A stretch of 64,000 bases of DNA. Source: JAHEME01 sp034435035 (GTDB lineage Bacteria > Chloroflexota > Anaerolineae > Aggregatilineales > UBA3940). Below, in pieces: positions 42,147 through 50,403 of this stretch; within the stretch, counting starts at the first letter, position 1; each line of letters begins with the position of its first letter. The notes beneath the pieces are model-generated. The model searched no databases. It was not told where the DNA came from and saw only the letters and a list, made by a program, of their open reading frames with translations. Location of the stretch: contig DAOTXW010000041.1 of NCBI GenBank assembly GCA_034435035.1, forward strand, positions 1 to 64,000, written 5' to 3'. The position numbers were made by a program, and so were the translations under genes.

Positions 42147-42572
42147 ATGGCTGAACAGAAACGCCTGTATCGCAGCGTAGAAGAACGCGTGATCGGCGGC
42201 GTAGCGGGGGGGATCGGGCGCTACCTGGCCATCGATCCTGTGTATGTCCGGCTTGCGTTTGTCGTGCTGTCGCTGTTTAACGGCATGGGGGTGCTGATCT
42301 ACTTCATCATGTGGCTGCTGCTGCCCGTTGAAGGCAGCACGCTGCCCGCGGGCGAAGAGGTGATCAAGTCCAACCTGGAGGATATGAGGCGGCAGGCCCA
42401 GCGCTTTGGCTTTTCGCGGGGCGGCAGCGGCGCCGCTATTGGCGGGCTGGTGCTGGTCGTGCTGGGCATGGTCTTCCTGCTGCGCGAGTTCTTCCCTGCC
42501 CTGCCAGAAGGGCTGCTGTGGCCTATCCTGCTGATTGCCGCCGGCGCCTACCTGGTCGTAGCGCGGCGCTAG
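42147..42572 (+). CDS. PspC-domain membrane protein
   Basis: 141 residues. The PspC domain occupies about 5-65: LYRSVEERVIGGVAGGIGRYLAIDPVYVRLAFV and a membrane helix through LIYFIMWLLLPVE. A second hydrophobic pair fills the C-terminus (about 90-140). In proteobacteria PspC senses membrane stress; in other phyla PspC domains sit beside toast-rack proteins, as here. I start at the ATG at 42147, with TAGAGG six bases upstream, rather than at the TTG two codons earlier. A TACAAT lies at 42129-42134, very close to the start. The gene is 13 bases upstream of the LiaF-like gene and should be co-transcribed. Confidence 0.88.
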   Translation: MAEQKRLYRSVEERVIGGVAGGIGRYLAIDPVYVRLAFVVLSLFNGMGVLIYFIMWLLLPVEGSTLPAGEEVIKSNLEDMRRQAQRFGFSRGGSGAAIGGLVLVVLGMVFLLREFFPALPEGLLWPILLIAAGAYLVVARR

Positions 42573-42585
42573 AAAGGACGTAACG

Positions 42586-43545
42586 ATGGCGCAACGTGTC
42601 GAGGAGCCTGTCGAGGAGCAGCGCACAGCCGATGCTCCTGCCCCCCGGGAGCGGGGCGCGCGCGGCCTCACCGGAGCGATTCTGCTGATTGCCCTGGGGG
42701 TGGCTCTGCTGCTGGACAACCTGGGCGTTATCTCGGTGGACTGGCTGGGTCTGCTGCGCTTCTGGCCGGTGATCCTGGTGCTGATCGGCCTCGATCTGCT
42801 GCTGGGGCGCTCAGTGCTGGGCAGCCTGCTGGCTGCTCTGGTCGGGTTGACGCTGGTGATCGGGCTGATCGTGCTGGCGAGCGAAGACAACCGTGTACAT
42901 CCCACGGGGCGCACTATCACCCGCCAGATCGCCCGCGAACTGGGTGAGGCGCGGGATCTGCAGGTCACCCTGAATCTGGGCGCCAGCCAGACCCGGGTGG
43001 GGCCGCTTTCGGGCAGCGACTACGCCATCCAGGGAGACTACACCACGGATGAAATCTTGACCATCACAGCGGACTATCGTCTGCGGGGCGATACCGGCGT
43101 GCTGATCCTGTCGCAGGAATCGCCGGGACGTGGCGCAGAGAACATCCCGATCGTAGGGGAGCTTAATCTCGGCCTGACCACCGCTGTTCCGATCGCGCTG
43201 TCGGTCGATACCGGATTTGGCGACGTTACGCTCGATCTGAGCGGGATGAAGATAAGATCGCTGGATGTTACGGCAGGCGTCGGCAACATGGTGATCATCC
43301 TGCCGGAGGCGGGAGATTTCGACGCCACAGTTGAGGCCGGGGTGGGCAACATTGAAATCCACGTCCCACCCTCGCTGGCTGCCGCCGTTGACGTTGAAGG
43401 CGGCCTGTCCAATATCGATATGGACTCGATGCGCTTCCGCAGCACCGGGGAAGATCACTGGGAAACTCCGGGGTTCGACTCGGCCAGCGACCAGGTGGAA
43501 ATTGCGGTGGAAGCTGGGATCGGGAATATCAGCATCGGCGATTAA
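42586..43545 (+). CDS. LiaF-like membrane protein with extracellular toast-rack domain
   Basis: 319 residues. Two to three membrane helices (about 28-100, including GAILLIALGVALLLDNLGV and FWPVILVLIGLDLLLG) match the DUF5668/LiaF N-terminal region. The C-terminal part (about 115-319) is a right-handed repeat of short beta strands rich in G-x-G-(N/D)-(V/I), as in DUF4097/LiaF-C 'toast-rack' domains: VDTGFGDVTLDLSGM, AGVGNMVIILP, AGVGNIEIHVP, EGGLSNIDMDS, EAGIGNISI. In Firmicutes LiaF restrains a stress-sensing kinase. Here the last 120 residues closely resemble the C-terminus of the next gene, a Ser/Thr kinase, suggesting that the two interact or compete for the same ligand. Confidence 0.85.
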   Translation: MAQRVEEPVEEQRTADAPAPRERGARGLTGAILLIALGVALLLDNLGVISVDWLGLLRFWPVILVLIGLDLLLGRSVLGSLLAALVGLTLVIGLIVLASEDNRVHPTGRTITRQIARELGEARDLQVTLNLGASQTRVGPLSGSDYAIQGDYTTDEILTITADYRLRGDTGVLILSQESPGRGAENIPIVGELNLGLTTAVPIALSVDTGFGDVTLDLSGMKIRSLDVTAGVGNMVIILPEAGDFDATVEAGVGNIEIHVPPSLAAAVDVEGGLSNIDMDSMRFRSTGEDHWETPGFDSASDQVEIAVEAGIGNISIGD

Positions 43546-43674
43546 GAATCCGTCGCTCGCGGTGGGCCAGCTGCCCGGGGACGGCCTGCCTTTTTCATGT
43601 CCGGCGCTCACCGGCTAAAATCCCGGTCCATACACAGCGTCATCCTTAGACATAGACGGGGAACGGCAGACAAC

Positions 43675-45675
43675 ATGACCCCACAGCAGATTGACCGATA
43701 CCAGATCCGGTCCGAACAGGGGCGGGGCGGCATGGCTACGGTCTACCGCGCCTATGATCCGGGCGTAGGCCGCGAGGTGGCCATCAAGGTGCTGCCTCCG
43801 CAGTTCACCCATGATCCGCTGTTCCGCGAGCGCTTTGACCGCGAAGCCCGCACCATCATCTCTCTGGAACATTCCGCCATCGTGCCGATCTATGATTTCG
43901 GCGAGGAGCAGGACCAGCCTTACCTGGTGATGCGCTATATGCCCGGCGGGTCACTGGCCGAACGGCTGAAAGAAGGTCCTCTTACGGTCAGCGAGTGCGC
44001 CGCGATCCTGCAGCGGATCGGGCCTGCGCTGGATGAGGCGCACAAGCGGGGCATCATTCACCGCGACCTCAAGCCAGGCAATATCCTGTTTGACCAGTAT
44101 GGAGCCGCGTTTCTGTCTGACTTCGGGATCGCCAAGCTGTCGGAGGCAACAGCGGCGCTGACCGGCAGCGCCATCATCGGGACGCCCGCGTACATGAGTC
44201 CTGAACAGGCGCGCGGCGACCCGGATATCGATGGGCGCAGTGATATTTACTCCCTCGGTGTGATTCTGTTTGAGATGCTATCCGGCGAGGCGCCTTACGA
44301 AGCCGATACGCCGATGGGCGTGGCGATCAAGCACATCCTGGATCCGATCCCGCGTATCCAGGAACGCCGCCCGGATCTTCCGCTGGCTGTGGACTCGGTC
44401 ATCACCCGCGCCATGGCCAAGGACGCCTCGGCCCGTTTTCAGACTGCCGCCGAGCTGACCGAGGCGCTGGTGCGGGTGGCCGCCGGCGAGCCGCTGCCGG
44501 CGGCCGTGGAGGAAGCCGCCCCCCGCCGCCCCTCGGATGATGCCGGGCCGCAGACGATCCCGCTGGCTCCCCCGGTGGAGATCAACTCGCCCCCGGATCC
44601 CGGCAGCGCGACGCACTTCTCCGCGCCGACACCGCCGGTTGTGCCAGCTTCGGAGCTGAAAGCAGCTGCTCCGGGCTCAGAGGCTGCCACCGCCCGGGTG
44701 GACGAGCGCCGCCAGAAACATTTGGAGCGCCAGGCCAGACGCCTCGACCCTGAAGCCCGATCCCTCCGGCGGCGGCGCTGGACAGTTGGCTGCCTGTTGG
44801 CGCTCCTGGTGCTGGGCATCTCCAGCGTCGGCGGGCTGTTCGGGATTCTGCGGGGGCCCTTCGCGCGCCTTGCAGAGCAGGGCCGCTCGCTCTCCGATGA
44901 AACCGAGATGGTGGCCGGGGAGGTCTCGGAGGAGCTTGGTGGGGCCACATCGCTGGACGTGACGCTGGAGCTGCTGGCCGCAGATACTGTGATCGCAGGC
45001 AGTGCCGGCAAAGGCCTGGCTGTGGAAGGCAGCTACACACTCACGAACACCACCGAGGCAGCCTACGAGATTCTCGGCGAGCGTGCCGTTTTCCGTCTGG
45101 GCGAATCCAAGAACAGCGACAGCTTGCCGATCCCTGGCGGCGATGGCGAGGCGACACTGGCACTGGCTCGTGATGTTCCCATCGACCTGACCATCCGCAC
45201 AGGCGCCGGAAGCGCCAAACTGGATCTATCCGAGCTGACGTTGAGCAGCCTGCGTGTGGAAGGCGGCGCGGGCTTGCTGGAGATTATCCTGCCTGCGCAG
45301 GGCGATCTGGATATCTCTATCACGGGCGGGCTGGGAGAAATCGTTGTCGAAACCCCTGAGGAGATCGGCAGCCTGCACATCGGCACCCTGGTGATTGAGG
45401 GCGGCGTCGGCTCGGCTGAGGTAGCACTGCCGATCACCGACAGCGCCTACTCGGCGCGCATCACCTCAGGCGTGGGAAGCATCGAGGTGACCGTTCCCGA
45501 GACGCTGCCCGCGCGCGTGGAAGTCGAAAGCGGCTTTTCCAATATCGAGATTGGCGACCCGCGCTTCACGGCTGTCGGGGAAGGGTCCTGGGAGACGCCG
45601 GATTACGGCAATGCTAAACAGCAGGTGCTGATCCAGATCGAGTCAGGGCTGGGCAGCGTGCGCATCGACAACTGA
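43675..45675 (+). CDS. Transmembrane Ser/Thr protein kinase with extracellular toast-rack domain
   Basis: 666 residues from the ATG at 43675 (the open frame reaches back to 43597). The kinase (about 8-270) has all key motifs: EQGRGGMATVYRAYD (Gly loop), VAIKVL, IIHRDLKPGNILF, DFGIAKL and GTPAYMSPEQARG. A Pro/Ala-rich juxtamembrane region leads to one membrane helix (about 370-390), then an extracellular toast-rack domain (about 420-666). Its end (GVGSIEVTVP, GFSNIEIGDPRF, GSWETP) matches the end of the preceding protein (GVGNIEIHVP, GLSNIDMDSMRF, DHWETP). Most bacterial kinases of this type carry PASTA, NHL or FGE sensors instead. No PP2C phosphatase is nearby. Confidence 0.92.
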   Translation: MTPQQIDRYQIRSEQGRGGMATVYRAYDPGVGREVAIKVLPPQFTHDPLFRERFDREARTIISLEHSAIVPIYDFGEEQDQPYLVMRYMPGGSLAERLKEGPLTVSECAAILQRIGPALDEAHKRGIIHRDLKPGNILFDQYGAAFLSDFGIAKLSEATAALTGSAIIGTPAYMSPEQARGDPDIDGRSDIYSLGVILFEMLSGEAPYEADTPMGVAIKHILDPIPRIQERRPDLPLAVDSVITRAMAKDASARFQTAAELTEALVRVAAGEPLPAAVEEAAPRRPSDDAGPQTIPLAPPVEINSPPDPGSATHFSAPTPPVVPASELKAAAPGSEAATARVDERRQKHLERQARRLDPEARSLRRRRWTVGCLLALLVLGISSVGGLFGILRGPFARLAEQGRSLSDETEMVAGEVSEELGGATSLDVTLELLAADTVIAGSAGKGLAVEGSYTLTNTTEAAYEILGERAVFRLGESKNSDSLPIPGGDGEATLALARDVPIDLTIRTGAGSAKLDLSELTLSSLRVEGGAGLLEIILPAQGDLDISITGGLGEIVVETPEEIGSLHIGTLVIEGGVGSAEVALPITDSAYSARITSGVGSIEVTVPETLPARVEVESGFSNIEIGDPRFTAVGEGSWETPDYGNAKQQVLIQIESGLGSVRIDN

Positions 45676-45705
45676 CGGCAGCACGCAGTCCGGAAACGGG
45701 CCGCG

Positions 45706-45987
45706 TCAGTCCTCCATGCCGATCACCGTGATATCCCCCCGGGAGCCAGGAGGATGGCGCCGGCCGTACAGGAGCCAGAACAGCACATTGACAGCCGCGG
45801 CGATCGCTGCGGCCGTGATGACCACGCTCCGCTGATCGCGGAGGATGCTCCACTGGTAGGTCATGTAGGCGATTGGCCCTGCCATAAGCAGCGCAACCAG
45901 CAGTATGCGTCTGCGCTCAGTCCGCTGCACTGCCAGCAGCGTCAGCGAATAGACAATCGTCAGCACGATCAGGTTGCCGGCGTTCAT
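45706..45987 (-). CDS. Small three-helix membrane protein, function unknown
   Basis: 93 residues with three hydrophobic helices (about 3-20, 28-45 and 54-75) and a polar C-terminal tail. I recognise no family. The ATG at 45987 overlaps the stop of the FAD oxidoreductase (ATGA), so the two are made together. It could be a membrane anchor or partner for that enzyme. It converges on the kinase gene with a 30-base gap in which I see no terminator. Confidence 0.7.
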   Translation of the reverse strand: MNAGNLIVLTIVYSLTLLAVQRTERRRILLVALLMAGPIAYMTYQWSILRDQRSVVITAAAIAAAVNVLFWLLYGRRHPPGSRGDITVIGMED

Positions 45988-47339
45988 CGGCGTGCGCTAA
46001 CCCCCGTCTCATCCTCGTGGATCAGGGCTGCCACCCGCCGGCCCAGCCGGATCGCCGCACTGATGGTGCGATCCTCCGGGTAGAATTGGACCGAGTCGGT
46101 GATGAACAGCCCACGAACCGGCGTTTGATGTGCCGGGACTTTCTCCGCAAAGCCTGTCACACAGATGGCCTGTGCATGCGGCGTGCGGAATACGTGATGC
46201 TCCCGTATCCAGGACTCGTCAAAGGCCGGGTTGATCTTCCTGAGCGCTGCCACATATTCAGCCAGCAGCCGTGCATCGTCATAGTGGTAACGCTCCTCCG
46301 TGGTGGCCAGATAATAAGGCACATAGACAATCGCCCCGCCCAGCCGCGCCCGATGCGCATTCAGATTGCTGTAGGCGATGAACCCGTTGAAGCTGATGGA
46401 TGGGTCATTGATGTTGACCCAGAAGCTGTCCGTGACCGGGCGATCGAGCTTCAGCAACATGCAGACCACGCCGATGTAGTCGATGCTGGCCAGGCGGGCC
46501 CGGTAATCGGCGGGTAAATCGGGCGCCATCCGCAGCAGGATGGGCAGCGGGACCGTCGAGACGACGTGATCGCAGGGGAGGGGTGCGTCATCCCCTCTGA
46601 CCTGGATGTCTGTTACGGCACCATTGGCCATCAGGATGCGCTCGGTCGGAGCGGCGGTGCGGATGGTCACCCCCGGCATACGCCGGAGTGCTTCCAGCAG
46701 CGCATCCACCACCGTCGCGGAGCCATTTTCCAGGTAGCCGAAATGCTCCTTTGACCATAAATGCTCGCGGGAGCGCACTACCCGGTTGACGCGGTGCCAG
46801 ATCCAGGCAGCCGAAATCTGATCGTAAAAGTCGCCGAACTTCACCTTAAGCAGCGGGTGCCAGATGACGTTATATGCCTGCTCGCCGATCTGTTCGATGA
46901 GCCACTGGCGTGCCGGCACGCGATCCAGCTCCAGCCAGCGGCGGCGGTAGCGGCTGTGGATGATGTTCAGGCCGAAGCGGATGCGCTGCCAGAACGGCAC
47001 CGGCGCAAAACCGATCAGGTCAAAAGGGGTGCCGAACTGGTACATCCGGCCATCATAGAAGAAGCTGGTGCGTGTGGGCCGCCAGTGCAGGCGATCCGCG
47101 ATGCCCAGCTCCTCGACCAGAGCGATCAGGTCAGTGTCTGGCCGACAGATGAAGTGGTAGAAGCGCTCCAGCGGCTCGCCATCGATGAAGATCGAGCTGG
47201 CCAATCCGCCCAGCTCAGGCGCTGCCTCCAGCACAGTCACTTCATACCCGGCGCGGCCCAGGTCATAGGCAGCGGCCAGTCCGGCCAGCCCGCCGCCAAT
47301 GATCCCGACACGCGCCGGCCTGTTTTGCGGATCGCTCAT
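45984..47339 (-). CDS. FAD-dependent oxidoreductase (protoporphyrinogen-oxidase/amine-oxidase-like)
   Basis: 451 residues from the ATG at 47339; the frame is open to 47471 without conserved-looking sequence. The N-terminal Rossmann motif is RVGIIGGGLAGLAAAYDLGRAGYEVTVLEA, followed by PELGGLASS, typical of the NAD(P)-binding flavin amine oxidase/phytoene desaturase class. The C-terminal FAD contact is RGLFITDSVQFYPEDRTISAAIRLGRRVA. Internal segments (FYHFICRPDTDLIALVEELG, PLLKVKFGDFY) resemble enzymes acting on lipid-linked or sugar substrates, but I cannot name the reaction. GGAG lies upstream at a long spacing. Followed by a small membrane protein in overlap. Confidence 0.85.
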   Translation of the reverse strand: MSDPQNRPARVGIIGGGLAGLAAAYDLGRAGYEVTVLEAAPELGGLASSIFIDGEPLERFYHFICRPDTDLIALVEELGIADRLHWRPTRTSFFYDGRMYQFGTPFDLIGFAPVPFWQRIRFGLNIIHSRYRRRWLELDRVPARQWLIEQIGEQAYNVIWHPLLKVKFGDFYDQISAAWIWHRVNRVVRSREHLWSKEHFGYLENGSATVVDALLEALRRMPGVTIRTAAPTERILMANGAVTDIQVRGDDAPLPCDHVVSTVPLPILLRMAPDLPADYRARLASIDYIGVVCMLLKLDRPVTDSFWVNINDPSISFNGFIAYSNLNAHRARLGGAIVYVPYYLATTEERYHYDDARLLAEYVAALRKINPAFDESWIREHHVFRTPHAQAICVTGFAEKVPAHQTPVRGLFITDSVQFYPEDRTISAAIRLGRRVAALIHEDETGVSARR

Positions 47340-47423
47340 GCCGATTGATGTTACTCCGCAGTGAAGTCGGTGTTCATAGAGCCACCTGTGCGGCGAGATT
47401 ATACCGCGCCGGCGGCTTCTGCG

Positions 47424-47452
47424 TTGGTCTTGCCGCTGCTGTGCTGTACAAT
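47424..47452 (+). promoter_or_regulatory. Sigma-70-type promoter of the second sigma gene
   Basis: TTGGTC (47424-47429), 17-base spacer, TACAAT (47447-47452). Transcription would start about 28 bases before the ATG at 47487, consistent with that start. Confidence 0.55.
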
Positions 47453-47486
47453 CTGGCGTATACGGAGCCACGATCCGGGGAACCTG

Positions 47487-48146
47487 ATGACCGAGCGAAC
47501 CAATGAGCAGTGGTTAGCCGATCTCCAGCAGGATGGGCCAGTCCGTTCCGCTGCCCTTGCCGATCTGGCAGCCCGGCTGCGGCGTGGCCTCACATTCTAC
47601 CTGATGAACGATCGCAGCGACTTGAGCACGCGCTCTGTAGAAGAAATCCAGCAGATGGCGCAGGACTTCGCCCAGGAGGCCCTGCTCAGAGTGCTGGATA
47701 ATCTCGGGTCTTTTCGCGGCGAGAGCCTGTTTGTAACGTGGGCAGCCAAGATCGCGGCGCGGGTGGCGATCAGCGAACTGCGCCGGGCGCGGTACCGGGA
47801 TTACTCGCTGGAGCAGGTATCCGTGGAGGGTGAAGTGTTGCCCGGGATCGCCGCCGTGGCAGGGGTTGGCGGAGGCCCGGCCCAGCCGGAGCGTCAAACG
47901 GAACGCCAGGATGCACTCGCCCGGATCGATTCTGCCATCCAGCAAAGCCTCACCGAGCGTCAGCGCCACGCGCTGCTCGCCCTTGCCATCGAGGGCGTCC
48001 CGGTGGAAGAAGTGGCCGCGCGGATGAACACCAATCGTAATGCCCTGTACAAGCTGCTGCATGATGCCCGCCTGAAGCTCAAACAGCATCTTGAGTCGCA
48101 GGGTCTTTCCATGGAATACCTGCTGGAGTTGTTTGAATCCTCCTGA
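47487..48146 (+). CDS. RNA polymerase sigma factor, sigma-70 family (ECF-like)
   Basis: 219 residues from the ATG at 47487 (GGGGA seven bases upstream). Region 2 spans about 50-120, with AQDFAQEALLRVLDNLGSFRGE and VTWAAKIAARVAISELRRARYR. Region 4 is about 150-205: LTERQRHALLALAIEGVPVEEVAARM then the recognition helix NRNALYKLLHDARLKLKQHL. It is longer at the N-terminus than minimal ECF factors. The next gene encodes a small zinc-finger protein that resembles soluble anti-sigma factors, so the two probably form a regulatory pair, with trxB downstream as a possible target. Confidence 0.9.
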   Translation: MTERTNEQWLADLQQDGPVRSAALADLAARLRRGLTFYLMNDRSDLSTRSVEEIQQMAQDFAQEALLRVLDNLGSFRGESLFVTWAAKIAARVAISELRRARYRDYSLEQVSVEGEVLPGIAAVAGVGGGPAQPERQTERQDALARIDSAIQQSLTERQRHALLALAIEGVPVEEVAARMNTNRNALYKLLHDARLKLKQHLESQGLSMEYLLELFESS

Positions 48147-48212
48147 GGGGGCAAGTAAGATACTCCCCCACCTCTTCGTTCTGTATGAGTAGACTGCACC
48201 CGGAGTCAACAC

Positions 48213-48512
48213 GTGGACGATCCTAATAAATCGCTGTCCAGCCCGTTCAATGCCCTGATCAGGGCGATCTTCACCGCGGATCCAGACGAGATCGCCTGCG
48301 ATGAGTGCTACGACCAGGTTGGCCATTATGTCGATCTGCTGCGTGCCGGGCAGCACCCCGAAGACGTCCTGCCGCAGGTCCGGGATCACCTGACGCGCTG
48401 CCCCGTCTGTGAAGAGGAGTTCAAAGCACTGGTCGCGATCCTGGAGGCCCAGGTCGAGGGTCCCGAATCTCACGATCAGACGATGCATCTAAACAAACCG
48501 ACCGAAGCGTAA
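48213..48512 (+). CDS. Small zinc-finger protein, probable anti-sigma factor
   Basis: 99 residues from a GTG at 48213. Two cysteine pairs are present: CDECYDQVGHYVDLLRAG (about 29-46) and HLTRCPVCEEEFKALVAILE (about 59-78). The second has the H-x3-C-x2-C form of zinc anti-sigma (ZAS/zf-HC2) domains, which hold their ECF partner until thiol oxidation or another signal. No membrane helix is present, so it is a soluble type, often redox-responsive. It lies 66 bases after the sigma gene and 50 before trxB, which fits a thiol-stress circuit; that function is inference. Confidence 0.75.
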   Translation: MDDPNKSLSSPFNALIRAIFTADPDEIACDECYDQVGHYVDLLRAGQHPEDVLPQVRDHLTRCPVCEEEFKALVAILEAQVEGPESHDQTMHLNKPTEA

Positions 48513-48562
48513 GTTTGCCCCGCCAGCCCCGCTGGTGGGAACTATCAAATAAGGGTGAGGGT

Positions 48563-49516
48563 ATGCAGAAAGAAAAAGTCATCATCATCGGATCCGGGCC
48601 GGCTGGCCTGACCGCCGCACTGTACACGGCTCGCGCCAACCTGGATCCACTGGTTATCACCGGCGATCAGATCGGTGGCCAGATTTCACTCACCAGCGAG
48701 GTTGAGAACTACCCCGGCTTCCCCGAGGCTCTGACCGGGCCGGAGCTGGTTGAACTGATGCAGAAGCAGGCTGAACGATTTGGCGCCCGGATCGTCTATG
48801 ACTATGTGGCCGAGGTGGACTTCACCCACGGCACGCCGTTCACGCTCAGGACACAGAACGGCGCCGAGTATCAGGCCGACTCGGTCATCATCACAGCGGG
48901 CGCATCCCCCCGACGGCTGGGTGTCCCCGGGGAAGACCAGTACATTGGCCGGGGAGTAAGCTACTGCGGCACCTGTGATGGGTTCTTCTTCCGCGGCAAG
49001 GACGTGGTTGTGGTAGGCGGTGGCGACAGCGCGCTGGAAGAGGGCAACTTCCTGACCAAGTTCGCTACCCATGTGCGGATCATCCACCGCCGCGACAGCC
49101 TGCGCGCCGGGCCGGTGCTCACCGAGCGGGCCAACCGCAATGAGAAGATTTCTTTTGTGTGGGACACAGTCGTCGACGAGATTGTCGGCGAGGACGTGGT
49201 CAAGGGCGTCAGGGTGCGCAACCTGAAGACCGGGCAGACCGACACTCTGCAGACGGACGGCGTTTTTGTCTTCATCGGCCACTACCCGAACAGCCGGATC
49301 TTCAAGGGGCAGCTGGAGATGGACGAGCACGGCTACCTGATCACCGACAGCCACATGCAGACCAGCGTGCCCGGCGTTTTTGCAGCCGGGGAGATCCAGG
49401 ACCCGGTCTGGAAGCAAATCGCGACGTCGGTCGGGCAGGGGGCAGCAGCAGGCATTGCGTGTACACGCTACATGGAGTCCATAGAGGATCGCGCAGCGGC
49501 AGCCGTCCACTCCTGA
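48563..49516 (+). CDS. trxB: Thioredoxin reductase
   Basis: 317 residues from the ATG at 48563 (GGGTGAGGG just before). FAD site VIIIGSGPAGLTAALYTARA, redox-active disulfide SYCGTCDGFFF, NAD(P) site VVVVGGGDSALEEGNFLTKF with HRRDSLRA downstream (a basic pair suited to NADPH). The second FAD motif reads FAAGEIQDPVWKQIATSVGQG, with Glu where nearly all thioredoxin reductases have Asp (GDV). It passes electrons to thioredoxin in the cytoplasm. It follows a sigma/anti-sigma pair and may belong to its regulon. No thioredoxin gene is in the window. Confidence 0.93.
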   Translation: MQKEKVIIIGSGPAGLTAALYTARANLDPLVITGDQIGGQISLTSEVENYPGFPEALTGPELVELMQKQAERFGARIVYDYVAEVDFTHGTPFTLRTQNGAEYQADSVIITAGASPRRLGVPGEDQYIGRGVSYCGTCDGFFFRGKDVVVVGGGDSALEEGNFLTKFATHVRIIHRRDSLRAGPVLTERANRNEKISFVWDTVVDEIVGEDVVKGVRVRNLKTGQTDTLQTDGVFVFIGHYPNSRIFKGQLEMDEHGYLITDSHMQTSVPGVFAAGEIQDPVWKQIATSVGQGAAAGIACTRYMESIEDRAAAAVHS

Positions 49517-49572
49517 CCGCCGCGGACTGGCGCTGCAAACCCCGGGCCCGGCTCGTATGCCAGGCCTGGGGA

Positions 49573-49600
49573 TTTTTCTGCCCGGGCCCGGCGGTATAAT
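49573..49600 (+). promoter_or_regulatory. Promoter of the hydrolase-metallopeptidase pair
   Basis: A perfect TATAAT (49595-49600) with a weak -35 (TTTTTC, 49573-49578, 16-base spacer). It follows two copies of CCCGGGCCCGGC. The hydrolase ATG is 17 bases after the -10, so the leader is short but still contains GGAGG. Confidence 0.5.
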
Positions 49601-49617
49601 CCCGCGCCGGAGGCGAC

Positions 49618-50403
49618 ATGGCTTATCATGTGGTCGGCGGGCAGAGCCTGTTCATATTTGAACAGGCTGCGCCAGGCTCGCAGTACCCATCCCTGGTTTT
49701 GATCCACGGCGCCGGCGGCACTCACCTGAACTGGCCGCCCCAGATCCGCCGCCTGAAGGGAGTCGCCGTCTATGCCCCCGATCTGCCGGGGCATGGGCGC
49801 TCCGGCGGCGTAGGGCGACAGACCATCGCCGGTTATGCCGGGGACATTCGTGACCTGCTTGATACCCTGTCACTTGAGCGCGTAGTGCTGGGCGGGCACT
49901 CCATGGGTGGGGCCATCGCGCTCCAGCTGGCGCTGGATGCGCCTGAGCGCATCATCGGGCTGGTGCTGATCAGCACCGGCGCGCGTCTGCGGGTCAGCCC
50001 TGTGCTGCTTGAAGGCGCTCAGCACAACATTGAGCAGGTCATCACCTTTGTCACCGAGTATGGCTACGGAGCCGCTGTCAGTGAGCGGATCAAACAAATG
50101 GGCGTGCAGAGCCTGCGCGAAATGGTGCCCACCACCCTGCTGGGTGACTACCGGGCCTGCGACTCCTTTTCGGTGCGCGACCGGCTGGGTGAGATCACCG
50201 CTCCGGCGCTGGTGATAGGCAGCCTGGCCGATCGCATGGTGCCCGAGAAGCTCGTCCGCGAGCTGGCGGACGGCCTGCCTGATGCCGATCTGCACTGGCT
50301 GCGGCAGGGGGGGCATATGCTCCCGGTTGAACAACCAGAGGCGGTTAGCGAACTGATCCTGCGCTGGCTGGCACAATTTCACCGGGGCGAGGTTCGCGGA
50401 TGA
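49618..50403 (+). CDS. Alpha/beta hydrolase
   Basis: 261 residues. Canonical features: oxyanion-hole loop LIHGAGGTHLNW, nucleophile elbow GGHSMGGAIALQLAL (Ser about 94), acid residue in VIGSLADRMVPEKL and catalytic His in WLRQGGHMLPVEQPE. The fold is that of single-domain esterases, lactonases or haloperoxidase-like hydrolases. Without a lid domain signature the substrate cannot be predicted. GGAGG lies four bases before the ATG. The stop overlaps the next gene (ATGA), so the pair is co-translated. Confidence 0.9.
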   Translation: MAYHVVGGQSLFIFEQAAPGSQYPSLVLIHGAGGTHLNWPPQIRRLKGVAVYAPDLPGHGRSGGVGRQTIAGYAGDIRDLLDTLSLERVVLGGHSMGGAIALQLALDAPERIIGLVLISTGARLRVSPVLLEGAQHNIEQVITFVTEYGYGAAVSERIKQMGVQSLREMVPTTLLGDYRACDSFSVRDRLGEITAPALVIGSLADRMVPEKLVRELADGLPDADLHWLRQGGHMLPVEQPEAVSELILRWLAQFHRGEVRG

